Positions 27,353-36,669 are shown, counted from the stretch's first letter. The stretch: DNA of 64,000 nucleotides from CAVUDO01 sp963740255 (GCA_963740255.1 CAVUDO010000005.1:186001-250000); one strand, 5' to 3'. Notes: generated by a model from the sequence alone, not told the origin. Translations and numbers: made by a program.

Positions 27353-27724
27353 CCGGCTCTACGACGGTCTACCGTCCATCCTAGACACTGCTAGAGAGCC
27401 CGATTCGCGCCCGGACGCACGGGGGCTTCGCGGGGTGGTGGCAAGGCTGTCGCGGAGCAGCCTATAAACGGACAAAAACCTTATTCCGGATTAGTTAACG
27501 GCGTTTGCTTTCGCTTTGTAATCGACTGATTAACCCGTCGTCTATCGAGCCCCCTATTCGTGATCATTCCGTGATGAAAAGATTCACAAGCTCGTGGCAT
27601 AGGTGCTTCGGAAGGGCCGTATTCTCTGGCACGCGGAGGTCTGTTTCTGGCGCGGCCAGGGGCGTGCGGACTCCCGCGCGCACCCATGGCTCCGGCACCG
27701 GTCGGCCTTGAGAAGTGAGGGAAA
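27353..27724 (+). other. AT-richer intergenic region before a secreted-protein gene
   Basis: 372 bases with a marked drop in GC from about 27460 to 27610. No gene is seen. TTAGTTAACG and GATTAACCC, about 40 bases apart, and several TTTG stretches suggest promoter or nucleoid-protein sites for the downstream secreted-protein gene, but no clean -35/-10 pair is found. Confidence 0.45.
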
Positions 27725-30136
27725 GTGCTTCGTCGTATCGCGTCCTTAGATCGGCTCGTGGCGGTGTCCCTGGCCACCGCGCTCGCGGTCGCCACGCTCG
27801 CGTACCTGGCGGTGTCGCAGCCGGACAAGGCCCACGCCGCACCGTCCACGCCGCTCCTCACGGCGGACCCCGTTCCGACCTGGCAGACCAACGGCATCGT
27901 CTGGGCCCTCGAAGAGGTCAACGGCGTGGTCTACGTGGGCGGCAACTTCACCGCCGTCCGGCCGCCCGGCGCGCCCAAGGGCCAGCGGGAGGTGGCCCGC
28001 AAGAACCTGGCCGCCTTCGACGCGGCCACCGGCGCCCTGCTGCCGCTCTCGCACACCTTCACCTCGCCGACGTTCACCTACTCCGGTAGCCCGGACTGGA
28101 GCTGCAACGTCAACAAGGCGGCCCGCACGTTCACGTGCGACACCATCTACCAGCTCAAGAAGTCCCCGGACGGCTCGCAGATCTACGCCAGCGGCGACTT
28201 CACCTGGGTGGACGGCAAGGACCGCCGCAAGATGGCGGCCTTCTCCACGGCCAATGCCAAGACGGCCAACCCCGCGCTCACCGGCTTCCGGGTGTACGGC
28301 ACGAACGGCCGGGTCAAGGCCCTCGCGGTCAGCGCCACCACGGTGTACGCGGGTGGCGAGTTCACCGCCACCGGCAGCCCGGCGGTCAGCCGCACCCGCC
28401 TCGCCGCCTTCAACCGCACCACCGGCGCGACCCTCCCGTGGGCCCCGACGGCCACCGCCGACGGCGCTCCGGCGAACAGCGGCTCCAAGAGCTTCCGCTT
28501 CACGCCCGTCCTCAGCATGGTGCTGTCGCCGGACAAGACCCGGGTGATCGTCGCGGGCAACTTCTTCTCGATCAACGGCACGCAGGTGCACGGCGTGGCC
28601 GGGCTCGACGCCGCCACCGGGGCCCGCTCGCCCTGGGCGCCCAGCTTCAACCTGCCCGCCACGAGCTTCGCCCCCTACCTCACCGTCGACGAGGACACCG
28701 TCTACGCCGCGGCCGACGGGTACGGCACGTTCGACGGCCGGTGGGCGATCAACCCGACCACCGGCCAGACGAAGTGGGTCGACTGGTGCCGCGGGGCCAG
28801 CTCCGGCCTCGCCGTCATGGGCGACGTCCTCTACAGCGGCTCGCACGCGCACAACTGCCGGGTCGACGCGATCATGGAGGGCGGCTTCGGTGAGATGTAC
28901 CCGCACCGGATCTTCCGCCTGATGGCCACCTCGACCAAGGACGCCGCCCCGGTCATCCAGCACTGGTTCCCGTCCACCAACGGTGGCGACCCGGCGATCC
29001 CGTCGAACGAGTCGCCCAGCAAGCAGGGCACCCGGGTCATGCTCACCGCGGGCAACACGGTCTGGTTAGGCGGCCAGTTCACACTGGTCAACGGCCTGCC
29101 TCAGCAGGGCCTGACCCGGTTCACCCGCACCGCCAAGTCGTTCAAGCCGATCCGTCCCGACACGCCCAAGCTGGCCAGCACGGCGCCGGGCACCGTGCAC
29201 GTCGCCTGGCGCGGCGCCGAGGACTTCGACGACGAGACGCTGGCCTACGAGGTGTTCCGGGGCAACACCCTGGTCCACCGGGTGACCAAGGCCGGCAAGC
29301 CGTGGGACGAGCCGTCGTTCGGCTGGACCGACACCGGTCTGGCCCCCGGCAGCAGCGTCAGCTACCAGGTGCGGGCGGTCGACTCGCGGGGAACGGCGAG
29401 CACCAAGTCGTTCATCGCGACGACGACGGTGGCCGCGACGGCCCAGCCATACTCCAACGCCGTCCTCAACGACAACCCCAGTGACTACTGGCGGATGGAC
29501 GAGGCGGCGGGTCCGACGCTGAACAGCCTCGGCGGACCGGCCGCCACCGCGGGCCCCGGTCTCGCGTACGGCGGCGGCAGCGCGGTCGCCACGCAGTCCA
29601 CCGGCAGGTCGATCTACTTCAACGGCACGAACAGCGGCCAGGCCTACGGCCAGCGCGTCGAGTACTCGCCGAAGGAGGTCACGGTCGAGATGTTCTTCCT
29701 GACCCGCGGCTCCGGCAAGCTGATCGGCTTCGGCCAGCAGAAGGGGCTGCAGAACTCCGGCGCCTACGACCGGCACCTGTACGTCAACGCCTACGGCCAG
29801 CTCACCTTCGGTGTGGTGGCCACCGGCGTGGGCCTCGGCACGGTGACGTCACCGAGGGCGTACAACGACGGCGCCTGGCACCATGTCGCGGCGACCTTCG
29901 GGCCGGCCGGCATGTGGCTCTACGTGGACGGTGTGGCGGTGGCCGCGCGCGGCGACGCCAAGACCGCGGATGCCTTCTACGCCGGCGTCTGGCGGCTCGG
30001 CGGCGACCAGGTCGCCGGCTGGCCGCTCGCGGGCGCGTCGAACCCGGTGGCGTTCATGGACGAGGTCGCGATCTACCCGCGGCAGCTCGCTCCGGCCGAC
30101 ATCGCGAGGCACTACAACGCGGCCCGTACCGGCTGA
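27725..30136 (+). CDS. Secreted beta-propeller, FN3-like and LamG domain protein
   Basis: 803 residues from GTG 27725 with GTGAGGGAAA just before it. A signal peptide ends near KAHA-AP (residue 38). Residues 50-450 hold repeated VVYVGGNFTAV / QIYASGDFTWV / TVYAGGEFTA blades, a delta-60/PQQ-like propeller. About 470-560 is fibronectin-III-like, and 575-800 is a concanavalin/LamG domain with WRMDEAAG, WHHVAATFGP and MDEVAIYPRQL. Probably an extracellular carbohydrate- or matrix-binding protein. No catalytic motif is visible. A strong terminator follows at 30151. Confidence 0.82.
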   Translation: MLRRIASLDRLVAVSLATALAVATLAYLAVSQPDKAHAAPSTPLLTADPVPTWQTNGIVWALEEVNGVVYVGGNFTAVRPPGAPKGQREVARKNLAAFDAATGALLPLSHTFTSPTFTYSGSPDWSCNVNKAARTFTCDTIYQLKKSPDGSQIYASGDFTWVDGKDRRKMAAFSTANAKTANPALTGFRVYGTNGRVKALAVSATTVYAGGEFTATGSPAVSRTRLAAFNRTTGATLPWAPTATADGAPANSGSKSFRFTPVLSMVLSPDKTRVIVAGNFFSINGTQVHGVAGLDAATGARSPWAPSFNLPATSFAPYLTVDEDTVYAAADGYGTFDGRWAINPTTGQTKWVDWCRGASSGLAVMGDVLYSGSHAHNCRVDAIMEGGFGEMYPHRIFRLMATSTKDAAPVIQHWFPSTNGGDPAIPSNESPSKQGTRVMLTAGNTVWLGGQFTLVNGLPQQGLTRFTRTAKSFKPIRPDTPKLASTAPGTVHVAWRGAEDFDDETLAYEVFRGNTLVHRVTKAGKPWDEPSFGWTDTGLAPGSSVSYQVRAVDSRGTASTKSFIATTTVAATAQPYSNAVLNDNPSDYWRMDEAAGPTLNSLGGPAATAGPGLAYGGGSAVATQSTGRSIYFNGTNSGQAYGQRVEYSPKEVTVEMFFLTRGSGKLIGFGQQKGLQNSGAYDRHLYVNAYGQLTFGVVATGVGLGTVTSPRAYNDGAWHHVAATFGPAGMWLYVDGVAVAARGDAKTADAFYAGVWRLGGDQVAGWPLAGASNPVAFMDEVAIYPRQLAPADIARHYNAARTG

Positions 30137-30150
30137 GCCGTCAGGCCGCC

Positions 30151-30206
30151 GGGGCCCGCCCGCCGGAGACACGTGAACCTGACGTGCCCTCCGGCGGGTG
30201 GGCCCC
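30151..30206 (+). terminator. Hairpin terminator
   Basis: An 18-base arm (GGGGCCCGCCCGCCGGAG) pairs with 30189-30206 with one G-T wobble. The loop holds a nested CACGT/ACGTG pair. CCTCCCGTTT follows. It separates the propeller gene from the phosphoesterase gene. Confidence 0.8.
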
Positions 30207-30293
30207 TCCCGTTTGGGGAGGCCTCCTGGGAACTCCCACCGTGGCTGGGGCGCTAGAAGGGGTGGAAGAGGCCCCTGACCGGAGGTTCTGTTC

Positions 30294-31649
30294 GTGCGCA
30301 TCGTCGTCTTTCTGGCCGTCGTCCTGACCGTGGCCGTGGGCGTCCACAGCTACCTGTGGTGGCGGTTGGTGGCCAGCACGACGCGCAGCCGGCGGACGCG
30401 GCGGGTGGGGGCCGCGGTGCTGTTCGTGCTGGCCCTGCTGATCGTGGGCACCCTGCGCACGCCGTCGTTCGTACCCGAGCCGGTCGTGCTCGTCGTCGAC
30501 TGGGTCGGGTACCTCTGGATCGCGGTCATGTTCTACCTGCTCCTCGCGCTGCTCGTGCTGGAGCCGGCGCGGCCGGTGCTGCGGCGCCTCCTCGCCCGGT
30601 GCCGCGCCGGCGCGGTGGCCAGGCCCGCACCGGCCGCCGACGCACCAGCCGCCGCGGGGTCGACGGCCGCACCGCCGTCCGGCGAGGCGGCCGTCGCTGG
30701 CACGGCGGGGGGCGGCGCAGCGGGCACCGGCGCAGCGGGCACCGGCGCGGCGGGCGGGGTGCTCGTCCGCGAGCGGGCCCGACCCGGCGACGAGGCCGGG
30801 CCCACCGACCCGTCGCGGCGGCTCTTCCTCTCCCGCGCCCTGGCCGTGGCCGCCGGAACGGTCGCTGTCGGCACGGTCGGCTACGGCGCGGTGGAGGCGA
30901 CCCGGATCGGCGTCAAGCGGGTCTCGGTGACGCTGCCCCGGCTCGCCCCGGCCCTGGACGGCTTCCGGCTCGCGCTGCTGGCCGACGTACACATCTCGCG
31001 GGTCGCGCAGCAGTCGTTCGTCCGCGGGGTCGTCGGGACGGTGAACCGCCTGGACGTCGGTGCGGTGGCCATCGTGGGCGACCTCGTCGACGGCACCGTG
31101 GACGAGATCGGCGACCAGGCCCTGCCGCTGCGCGAGCTCAGGAGCCGGCACGGCACCTACTTCGTCACGGGCAACCACGAGTACTTCTCGGGAGCGCGGG
31201 AGTGGGTGGAGTTCCTGCCGACGCTCGGCGTCACCGTGCTGCGCAACGAACGGGTACTGGTGACCGAGAACGGCGCGACGTTCGACCTGGCCGGCATCGA
31301 CGACCGCACCGCGGAGGCGTCCGGCGAGCCGGGACACGGCGCCGACCTCGACGCCGCCCTGGCCGGGCGGGACCGCGACCGGCCCGTCGTCCTGATGGCC
31401 CACCAGCCGGCGATGTGGCCCGGTGCGGTCGACCGGGGCGTGGACCTGCAGGTCTCCGGCCACACCCACGGCGGCCAGCTCTGGCCGTTCGGGTACGCGG
31501 TGCCGCTGGACCAGCCGGTCGTGCAGGGACTCGACCGGGCTCGCGACTCGCAGATCTACGTCACCCGCGGGGTGGGCACCTGGGGTCCACCGGTCCGGGT
31601 GGCCAATCCGCCAGAGATCACCGTTCTCGAACTGCGCGCCCCGCGCTGA
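30294..31649 (+). CDS. Membrane-anchored metallophosphoesterase
   Basis: 451 residues from GTG 30294 (GGAGG nine bases upstream). Three N-terminal membrane segments (about 1-22, 40-60, 63-92) precede an Ala/Gly/Pro-rich linker. SRRLFLSRALAV then starts a further hydrophobic segment with a Tat-like look. The catalytic domain shows the calcineurin-like metal motifs DVHIS, GDLVDG, GNHEYF and GHTHGGQ. Such YkuE-like enzymes act on phosphodiesters or lipid-linked phosphates on the outer membrane face; substrate unknown. Confidence 0.85.
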   Translation: MRIVVFLAVVLTVAVGVHSYLWWRLVASTTRSRRTRRVGAAVLFVLALLIVGTLRTPSFVPEPVVLVVDWVGYLWIAVMFYLLLALLVLEPARPVLRRLLARCRAGAVARPAPAADAPAAAGSTAAPPSGEAAVAGTAGGGAAGTGAAGTGAAGGVLVRERARPGDEAGPTDPSRRLFLSRALAVAAGTVAVGTVGYGAVEATRIGVKRVSVTLPRLAPALDGFRLALLADVHISRVAQQSFVRGVVGTVNRLDVGAVAIVGDLVDGTVDEIGDQALPLRELRSRHGTYFVTGNHEYFSGAREWVEFLPTLGVTVLRNERVLVTENGATFDLAGIDDRTAEASGEPGHGADLDAALAGRDRDRPVVLMAHQPAMWPGAVDRGVDLQVSGHTHGGQLWPFGYAVPLDQPVVQGLDRARDSQIYVTRGVGTWGPPVRVANPPEITVLELRAPR

Positions 31650-31710
31650 TATCTGTGTGTGCGTAACGCCCGGCATAACGACGGAACGTAGGCTTTACAT
31701 CACTAGCTGT

Positions 31711-31740
31711 GTTGACACCCGTCAACGCGGGGGGTAGCCT
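31711..31740 (+). promoter_or_regulatory. Strong promoter with palindrome over the -35 element
   Basis: TTGACA (31712-31717), exactly 17 bases, then TAGCCT (31735-31740): a near-consensus housekeeping promoter for the surface-protein/sortase genes. GTTGAC-ACCC-GTCAAC (31711-31726) is a perfect inverted repeat over the -35 box, a likely repressor site. The 5' leader would be about 115 bases. Confidence 0.65.
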
Positions 31741-31861
31741 CGCCTTGTAACCGATTACTTACGCTCGGTGCTGTTCCACCCGCAGCCACATTCCCGGCTC
31801 GCTTGGGGCTTATCACGTCCGCAGAGATCGTGGCCCCCATAAGAGAGCTTGGGACTTCTTG

Positions 31862-33076
31862 ATGCACACGGATACCGCCCCCACGCGGGGCTTAACTTCT
31901 CGGAAGATGTGGCGCCTTGCGGTGACCGCCCTGTTGGGCCTCGCCAGCGCCTTCTTCGTCGCCGGGCTGGCCTTGCCGCCGGCTCCCGCACAGGCCGCGG
32001 ACCTCGCGGTCAACCAGTGCAACAACATCGGCCCCAGTCCGCTCGGCGCGACGACGGGGATGACCTGCAACGTGACGGTCGTCAACACGATCGACGGCGG
32101 CACCGTCGGCTCAGTGACCACCGTGACGCGCCTGTGCACCCTCGGCGAGTGCCCGCCCGGGAACGGCACGTTCACGACCACCTCGACCAGCCTCGTCACC
32201 AGCGTCACCCAATGCAACGACTCGGGCAACGACGCGGCGCACCGCACCGACTGTGACGTCAGAATCACCAACAACATCAGCGCGGACACTCCCGGCGCGG
32301 TGCCCGTCACGCCTGGGACCGTCAACCAGTGTGTCGGTTCTGCCGGCGGCGGCGGCGGCTCGGTGGTGTGCTCACCGTTCCCCGCCAACACGACCGGGGC
32401 AACGGTCACCCAGTGCAACGGCTCCGCGAACGGCGGGGGCGGCACCATCGACTGCGAGGTCGGAGAGTTGACGGTCAGCGCGGCGATCCCGATCACCGTC
32501 AACCAGTGCAACGGCACGGGCAACCCCGGCGGCAGCGTCGTGTCGTGTTCGACGACCATCACGACCGTGATCACCCCCGCGGCCAGCCCGACGGTGACAC
32601 CGACAGACTCGGCCGGTCCGACGCCGACCGACACGGTCAGCCCGAGCCCGACCGGTGTGGTTCCGCCGCTGCCGACGGAGACGGGTGTGGTTCCGCCGCT
32701 GCCGACGGAGACGGGTGTGGTTCCGCCGCTGCCCAATCCGACCGGCGAGATCAGCCCCACCCTGCCTGGCACGGTGACGCCGACCCTGCCTGGCACGGTG
32801 ACGCCGACCCCGACGGGCTCGGTGAGCCCGACTCCGTCGAGCAGCCCGTCCACAGCGCCGGCGCCCACTGTTGCGCCCGGCACCGGCACCGGCGTCGGGC
32901 CGCAGGTTCCGCGGGTGCCCTCCGGCGGGGTCGATGCCGGCGGTGGTTCGACCGCGGGCGGCGGCAATGTCGGACTGATGACGCTGGGCAGCGGCATGCT
33001 CCTGGCCGCGGCGCTGATGGTGCTGTTCCGCGCACGGGTGATCCGGCCGACTGAGCTTCACCGGGGACGCGGATAG
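31862..33076 (+). CDS. Cell-wall-anchored surface protein with NQCN repeats (class F sortase substrate)
   Basis: 404 residues from ATG 31862. A signal peptide ends near AQA-ADL. Then come four to six Cys/Asn-rich units (VNQCNN, VTQCNDSGN, VNQCVGS, VTQCNGSANGG, VNQCNGTGN), a Pro/Thr/Ser-rich stalk with tandem repeats, and a C-terminal signal. That signal has VPRVPSGGVDAGGGS, a membrane helix and a basic tail (RARVIRPTELHRGRG). There is no LPXTG; the P-x-GG-x-x-GGG pattern is taken here as a class E/F-like sorting motif because a class F sortase gene starts four bases later. Cysteine pairs in the repeats may form disulfides. Confidence 0.75.
   Translation: MHTDTAPTRGLTSRKMWRLAVTALLGLASAFFVAGLALPPAPAQAADLAVNQCNNIGPSPLGATTGMTCNVTVVNTIDGGTVGSVTTVTRLCTLGECPPGNGTFTTTSTSLVTSVTQCNDSGNDAAHRTDCDVRITNNISADTPGAVPVTPGTVNQCVGSAGGGGGSVVCSPFPANTTGATVTQCNGSANGGGGTIDCEVGELTVSAAIPITVNQCNGTGNPGGSVVSCSTTITTVITPAASPTVTPTDSAGPTPTDTVSPSPTGVVPPLPTETGVVPPLPTETGVVPPLPNPTGEISPTLPGTVTPTLPGTVTPTPTGSVSPTPSSSPSTAPAPTVAPGTGTGVGPQVPRVPSGGVDAGGGSTAGGGNVGLMTLGSGMLLAAALMVLFRARVIRPTELHRGRG
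32654..32808 (+). repeat. Two tandem repeats in the surface-protein stalk
   Basis: A 30-base unit starting GGTGTGGTTCCGCCGCTGCC occurs 2.7 times from 32654 to 32733. A 24-base unit starting CCTGCCTGGCACGGTGACGC occurs twice from 32761 to 32808. They code VVPPLPTETG and LPGTVTPT units and are likely to vary in length between strains. Confidence 0.9.
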
Positions 33077-33079
33077 TCC

Positions 33080-33814
33080 ATGGCCGGTAGTCACCGAGCA
33101 TCCGGTCACCACCGTGGCCTCGCGACCACGGTGGTGACCGGGGTGCTGGCGGTGTCCGGCGTGGTCTGCATCAGCGTCGCCGTCGCCGCCGATCAGCAGC
33201 AACCCACCCAACCGCCGCTGTCGGTGGCCGATCCGCGCACCCCCGGGCCGGCGCCCGCCAGTTCGCGGTCGAGCCCGGCAACGGCCACGCCGACCGTGGT
33301 CGGCATCGTGCTCCCGGCGTCGGCACCGGTCACGCTGACCGTCCCGGCGATCGGCGTGAAGTCACGGCTGCTGCACCTCGGCCAGGCCGCCGACGGGTCG
33401 CTCGAGGTACCCGGACCCGGCCCGCAGTACAACCGGGCCGCCTGGTACCGGTACTCACCCACCCCGGGTTCCCTCGGCCCCGCGGTCATCGCGGGACACG
33501 TCGACTCCGCGGCGGACGGCCCGTCGGTGTTCTTCCGGCTCGGCAGCCTGCACCGCGGCGACACCATCCTGGTGACCCGATCGGACGGCTCGGAGGCTGT
33601 CTTCGCGGTGGACGAGGTCCGCCGCTTCCACAAGAAGGCATTCCCTTCGCAGCTCGTCTACGGCAACACCGACCACGCAGCGCTGCGGCTGATCACCTGC
33701 GGTGGCACGTTCGACCGCGCCAGCGGCAACTACCTGGACAACATCGTCGTGCTGGCCTCGCTGTTCCGCGCCAGCGGCCGGCCCGGGCCGACGACCGGAC
33801 CGCAGGCCGGCTGA
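33080..33814 (+). CDS. Class F sortase
   Basis: 244 residues from ATG 33080. An N-terminal signal-anchor (about 13-36) and a Pro/Ser/Ala linker lead to the sortase barrel: VTLTVPAIGVKSRL, AVIAGHVDS (His140), LRLITCGGTFD (Cys207) and Arg213 complete the catalytic triad. Class F enzymes attach a few surface proteins to the wall of actinobacteria. The only visible substrate is the NQCN-repeat protein just upstream, and the pair is probably one transcription unit. Confidence 0.88.
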   Translation: MAGSHRASGHHRGLATTVVTGVLAVSGVVCISVAVAADQQQPTQPPLSVADPRTPGPAPASSRSSPATATPTVVGIVLPASAPVTLTVPAIGVKSRLLHLGQAADGSLEVPGPGPQYNRAAWYRYSPTPGSLGPAVIAGHVDSAADGPSVFFRLGSLHRGDTILVTRSDGSEAVFAVDEVRRFHKKAFPSQLVYGNTDHAALRLITCGGTFDRASGNYLDNIVVLASLFRASGRPGPTTGPQAG

Positions 33815-33971
33815 ACCGCCGGCACCGAACCGTCGTCCGAGTGGGCGGACGGAGCGCCGGCCCGCTGCGACGCCGCCGGCTGCCGATGCACCGCCCTCGC
33901 GCGACACGCCGTCGAGCGGGATCTAGGGAAATCTACGGTCCCACGTAGACAGCCCGATACGGTGCGAGACC

Positions 33972-35162
33972 ATGGACCCCGTCCGGAATCCCTACGCCCC
34001 CGGTGCCGGCCAGCGGCCGCCCGAACTCGCCGGCCGAGACCGCGAACTGGCCCAGTTCGACGTGGTGCTGGAGCGGGTGGCCCGGGGCCGCCCCGAACGG
34101 TCGCTGATCCTCACCGGGCTGCGCGGCGTCGGCAAAACCGTGCTGCTCAACGCCCTGCGCTCCCAAGCCATCGCCCGGCTGTGGGGGACCGGCAAGATCG
34201 AGGCCCGGCCCGACCAGTCGCTGCGACGCCCGGTGACCAACGCCCTGCACATGGCCGTCCGCGAACTCGCGCCGCGACACCGGGCCCCCGACCGGATCGA
34301 GGACTTCCTCGGTGTCCTCAAGGCGTTCGCGCTGCGCAGCAACCCGGCGAACGGGAAGCTCCGCGACCGCTGGCAGCCGGGCATCGACGCCCCGGCGACG
34401 AGCGGCCGGGCCGACTCCGGCGACATCGAGATCGACCTGGTGGAGCTGTTCACCGACGCCGCCGAGATCGCCACCGACGTCGGCTCCGGGATCGCGCTGT
34501 TCATCGACGAGATGCAGGACATCGAGCCGGACGACGTCTCGGCGCTCTGCGCGGCCTGCCACGAGCTGTCCCAGACCGGGGCGCCGCTGATCGTGGTCGG
34601 CGCCGGCCTGCCGCACCTCCCCGCGGTGCTCAGCGCGTCGAAGTCGTACTCCGAACGGCTGTTCCGCTACGTCCGGATCGACCGGCTCGAACGCGAGGCC
34701 GCCGACCACGCGCTGCTCGCCCCCGCCGGCCGGGAGGAGGTCACGTTCACCGCGGAGGCCCTGGACGCCCTGTACGCGGCCGCGGACGGCTACCCCTACT
34801 TCGTCCAGGCGTACGGGAAGGTGACCTGGGACGTGGCGCCCCGCTCCCCGGTGACCGCGGACGACGTCCGGGTGGCCGCGCCGGAGGCCGAGGCGGAGCT
34901 GGCGGTGGGCTTCTTCGGGTCGCGGTACGAGCGGGCGACGCCGGCCGAGCGGGAGTACATGCGGGCGATGGCCACCCTGGCCGACGACGGTACGGCGGTG
35001 TCCACCTCGGACGTGGCCGTCTCGCTCGGCCGCAAGCCGTCCAGCCTCTCGCCGGCGCGGGACAACCTGATCAAGAAGGGGCTGGTCTACTCCGCCGAGC
35101 GCGGCGCGATCGCGTTCACCGTCCCGCACTTCGGCCGCTACCTCCGCGCCCAGCCCCTCTGA
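33972..35162 (+). CDS. AAA-type ATPase
   Basis: 396 residues from ATG 33972. Walker A is LTGLRGVGKTVLL (about 47-59) and Walker B is IALFIDEMQDIE. The C-terminal 80 residues look like a winged helix (TAVSTSDVAVSLGRKPSSLS ... GAIAFTVPHFGRYL). This matches the orc1/Cdc6-like or ATPase-plus-wHTH families in actinobacteria whose roles are unknown, sometimes linked to mobile elements or stress response. Monocistronic. Confidence 0.75.
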   Translation: MDPVRNPYAPGAGQRPPELAGRDRELAQFDVVLERVARGRPERSLILTGLRGVGKTVLLNALRSQAIARLWGTGKIEARPDQSLRRPVTNALHMAVRELAPRHRAPDRIEDFLGVLKAFALRSNPANGKLRDRWQPGIDAPATSGRADSGDIEIDLVELFTDAAEIATDVGSGIALFIDEMQDIEPDDVSALCAACHELSQTGAPLIVVGAGLPHLPAVLSASKSYSERLFRYVRIDRLEREAADHALLAPAGREEVTFTAEALDALYAAADGYPYFVQAYGKVTWDVAPRSPVTADDVRVAAPEAEAELAVGFFGSRYERATPAEREYMRAMATLADDGTAVSTSDVAVSLGRKPSSLSPARDNLIKKGLVYSAERGAIAFTVPHFGRYLRAQPL

Positions 35163-35241
35163 CCCGCTCTCCCACCCGCTCCGCGGAGTGTTCGGTAACC
35201 CGAGGGACATGGTCGGATGAGTCGAATCGGACCTGCATCCT

Positions 35242-35682
35242 TCAAAGGCTCGGGTGGACTAGCTGAACAGCAGGAAAGGCGGTGGCGATCGTCCGGAAAT
35301 CGCTCAGGTTGTTGGTGACAATAGGCAATGGAGGACTAAGGCTAAGTGCACACGCGGCGGTCCATAGATCATTCGTACCGCCCTTCTGTAGATGTCCAGA
35401 AAGCTTGGCATGCATCTCCGCCCAATACTCGACGACCTGCACATCGTACGGAATCACGACAAAGGTCGCGAGGTGAGTTTGCAGCCGCTGCATCCGGGGC
35501 GTGCCCCACTTAGCGTGGTGACCGTTGGCGAGCAATTCGCCGTAAGTAGCAAAACTTATTGCCTTCTCGCGTCCAGCAGCAAGAGCGGCGAAGTCGGATC
35601 CGAGCGGGCTCTGCACCGTCCAGTAGCTCACGACGTCTGTATCGATTAGTAGCGGCCCACCTGGCACCTCCTCAGGCTTCAC
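35242..35682 (-). CDS. PIN-domain toxin (VapC-like ribonuclease)
   Basis: 146 residues from ATG 35682, overlapping the upstream gene stop by ATGA. LLIDTDVVSYW gives the first acidic residue, ATYGELLANG the Glu, GGTNDLWTAACAL the N-D-x-W-T-A acidic centre, and TNNLSDFRTI the last Asp: the four-acidic PIN active site. Such toxins cut tRNA or rRNA. The module has clearly lower GC and different codon use from its flanks, indicating horizontal gain. The partner is not a usual short VapB. Confidence 0.86.
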   Translation of the reverse strand: MKPEEVPGGPLLIDTDVVSYWTVQSPLGSDFAALAAGREKAISFATYGELLANGHHAKWGTPRMQRLQTHLATFVVIPYDVQVVEYWAEMHAKLSGHLQKGGTNDLWTAACALSLSPPLPIVTNNLSDFRTIATAFPAVQLVHPSL

Positions 35683-36593
35683 GCGGTCAGACCCGACAAG
35701 AACACGGACCTTTCCTTATCCGTCAGATCGGCGATCGCCAGCTCTGCCGGCTCCACCTCCCCGCTGGTGCCCTGTGCGACCTGCAACCCAGCGAACGTCT
35801 TCACCTGCCAGAACGAACTGGTGTCCAGCGGAAGCTGCATACTCCGGACCACGGCCCTCAGCTTGACATCGACTGCTTGGGAGGTCTTCGGGTGATACCG
35901 GACCTCGCCGTCGAACTGCGCCCGTGATCGCAATGCCTCTTGAATCTCGTCGGCAAGCTCCGCCGAAAACTTCACTGTGACGGCCCCCCCCTCAGCCAGC
36001 CGCAGCCTCGCTGTATTCGCCTCGAAGTCGGCCTCTACGAGGACGCCCACAAGCGTCTGATCCTTACTCGGGGAAGGTTGCAATGCGAGCCGCTGCATCC
36101 GTTGCCGCACAGATACGTCAATGATTGCTCTGCGCGGTTCGCCCACACTCGTCTCGTTGGACTCATCGGCAAGTTCTATCGAAGTGTTCCGATCGCCTAT
36201 ACCGAGGTCCACAGCCATCTGGGCGATAGCGGCTGCAAGCTCGATATCCGTGTCCGGATCTGTACCGCTGATAGTGTCCAATAGGCGGTCAAAGGCCGTG
36301 GAGCTCAGGTCGGAGACCGAGAGAGGCAGCTCGCGTTCGGATGGCTCCGCCGCCTCGGGCAGCGCCAAGAGTTCCACAAAGCTGCCCGGCCTGACTCCAA
36401 TAAAGCGAAGCCGCGAAGCGCTCTCGATCGCTTGCGAGTGGCGACCGGAGCCGTGCCGTGACCTGCCTAGCACGAGGTACGCCGCACGCCTGATCGCCCT
36501 TTCCAGGCCGATGATAATTCGGGCGACGTCAGCGGCGGCCACGCGCCCCGGCTCGGCCTCGGCACCTTCCAACTGTGCTCTGATGATCCTCAC
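35679..36593 (-). CDS. Unrecognised 304-residue partner of the PIN toxin
   Basis: 304 residues from GTG 36593 (the translation starts MRIIRAQLEGAEAEPGRV). A helical N-terminus (VARIIIGLERAIRRAAYLVLGR) is followed by a mixed middle region and a beta-rich C-terminal 120 residues (LVGVLVEADFEANTARLRLA, GAVTVKFSAELADEI, EVRYHPKTSQAVDVKLRAV). I do not recognise the family. The ATGA coupling to a PIN toxin, with the partner first, is the order of a toxin-antitoxin operon, so it may be a large antitoxin. Low GC is shared with the toxin. Confidence 0.7.
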   Translation of the reverse strand: MRIIRAQLEGAEAEPGRVAAADVARIIIGLERAIRRAAYLVLGRSRHGSGRHSQAIESASRLRFIGVRPGSFVELLALPEAAEPSERELPLSVSDLSSTAFDRLLDTISGTDPDTDIELAAAIAQMAVDLGIGDRNTSIELADESNETSVGEPRRAIIDVSVRQRMQRLALQPSPSKDQTLVGVLVEADFEANTARLRLAEGGAVTVKFSAELADEIQEALRSRAQFDGEVRYHPKTSQAVDVKLRAVVRSMQLPLDTSSFWQVKTFAGLQVAQGTSGEVEPAELAIADLTDKERSVFLSGLTA

Positions 36594-36669
36594 CTACCAA
36601 GGCTCCCATACGGAGGCTGTCGACGGGTCTGGCCTGGCTAGCGCTTCCACGACATGCCAGCGCAGCGCG

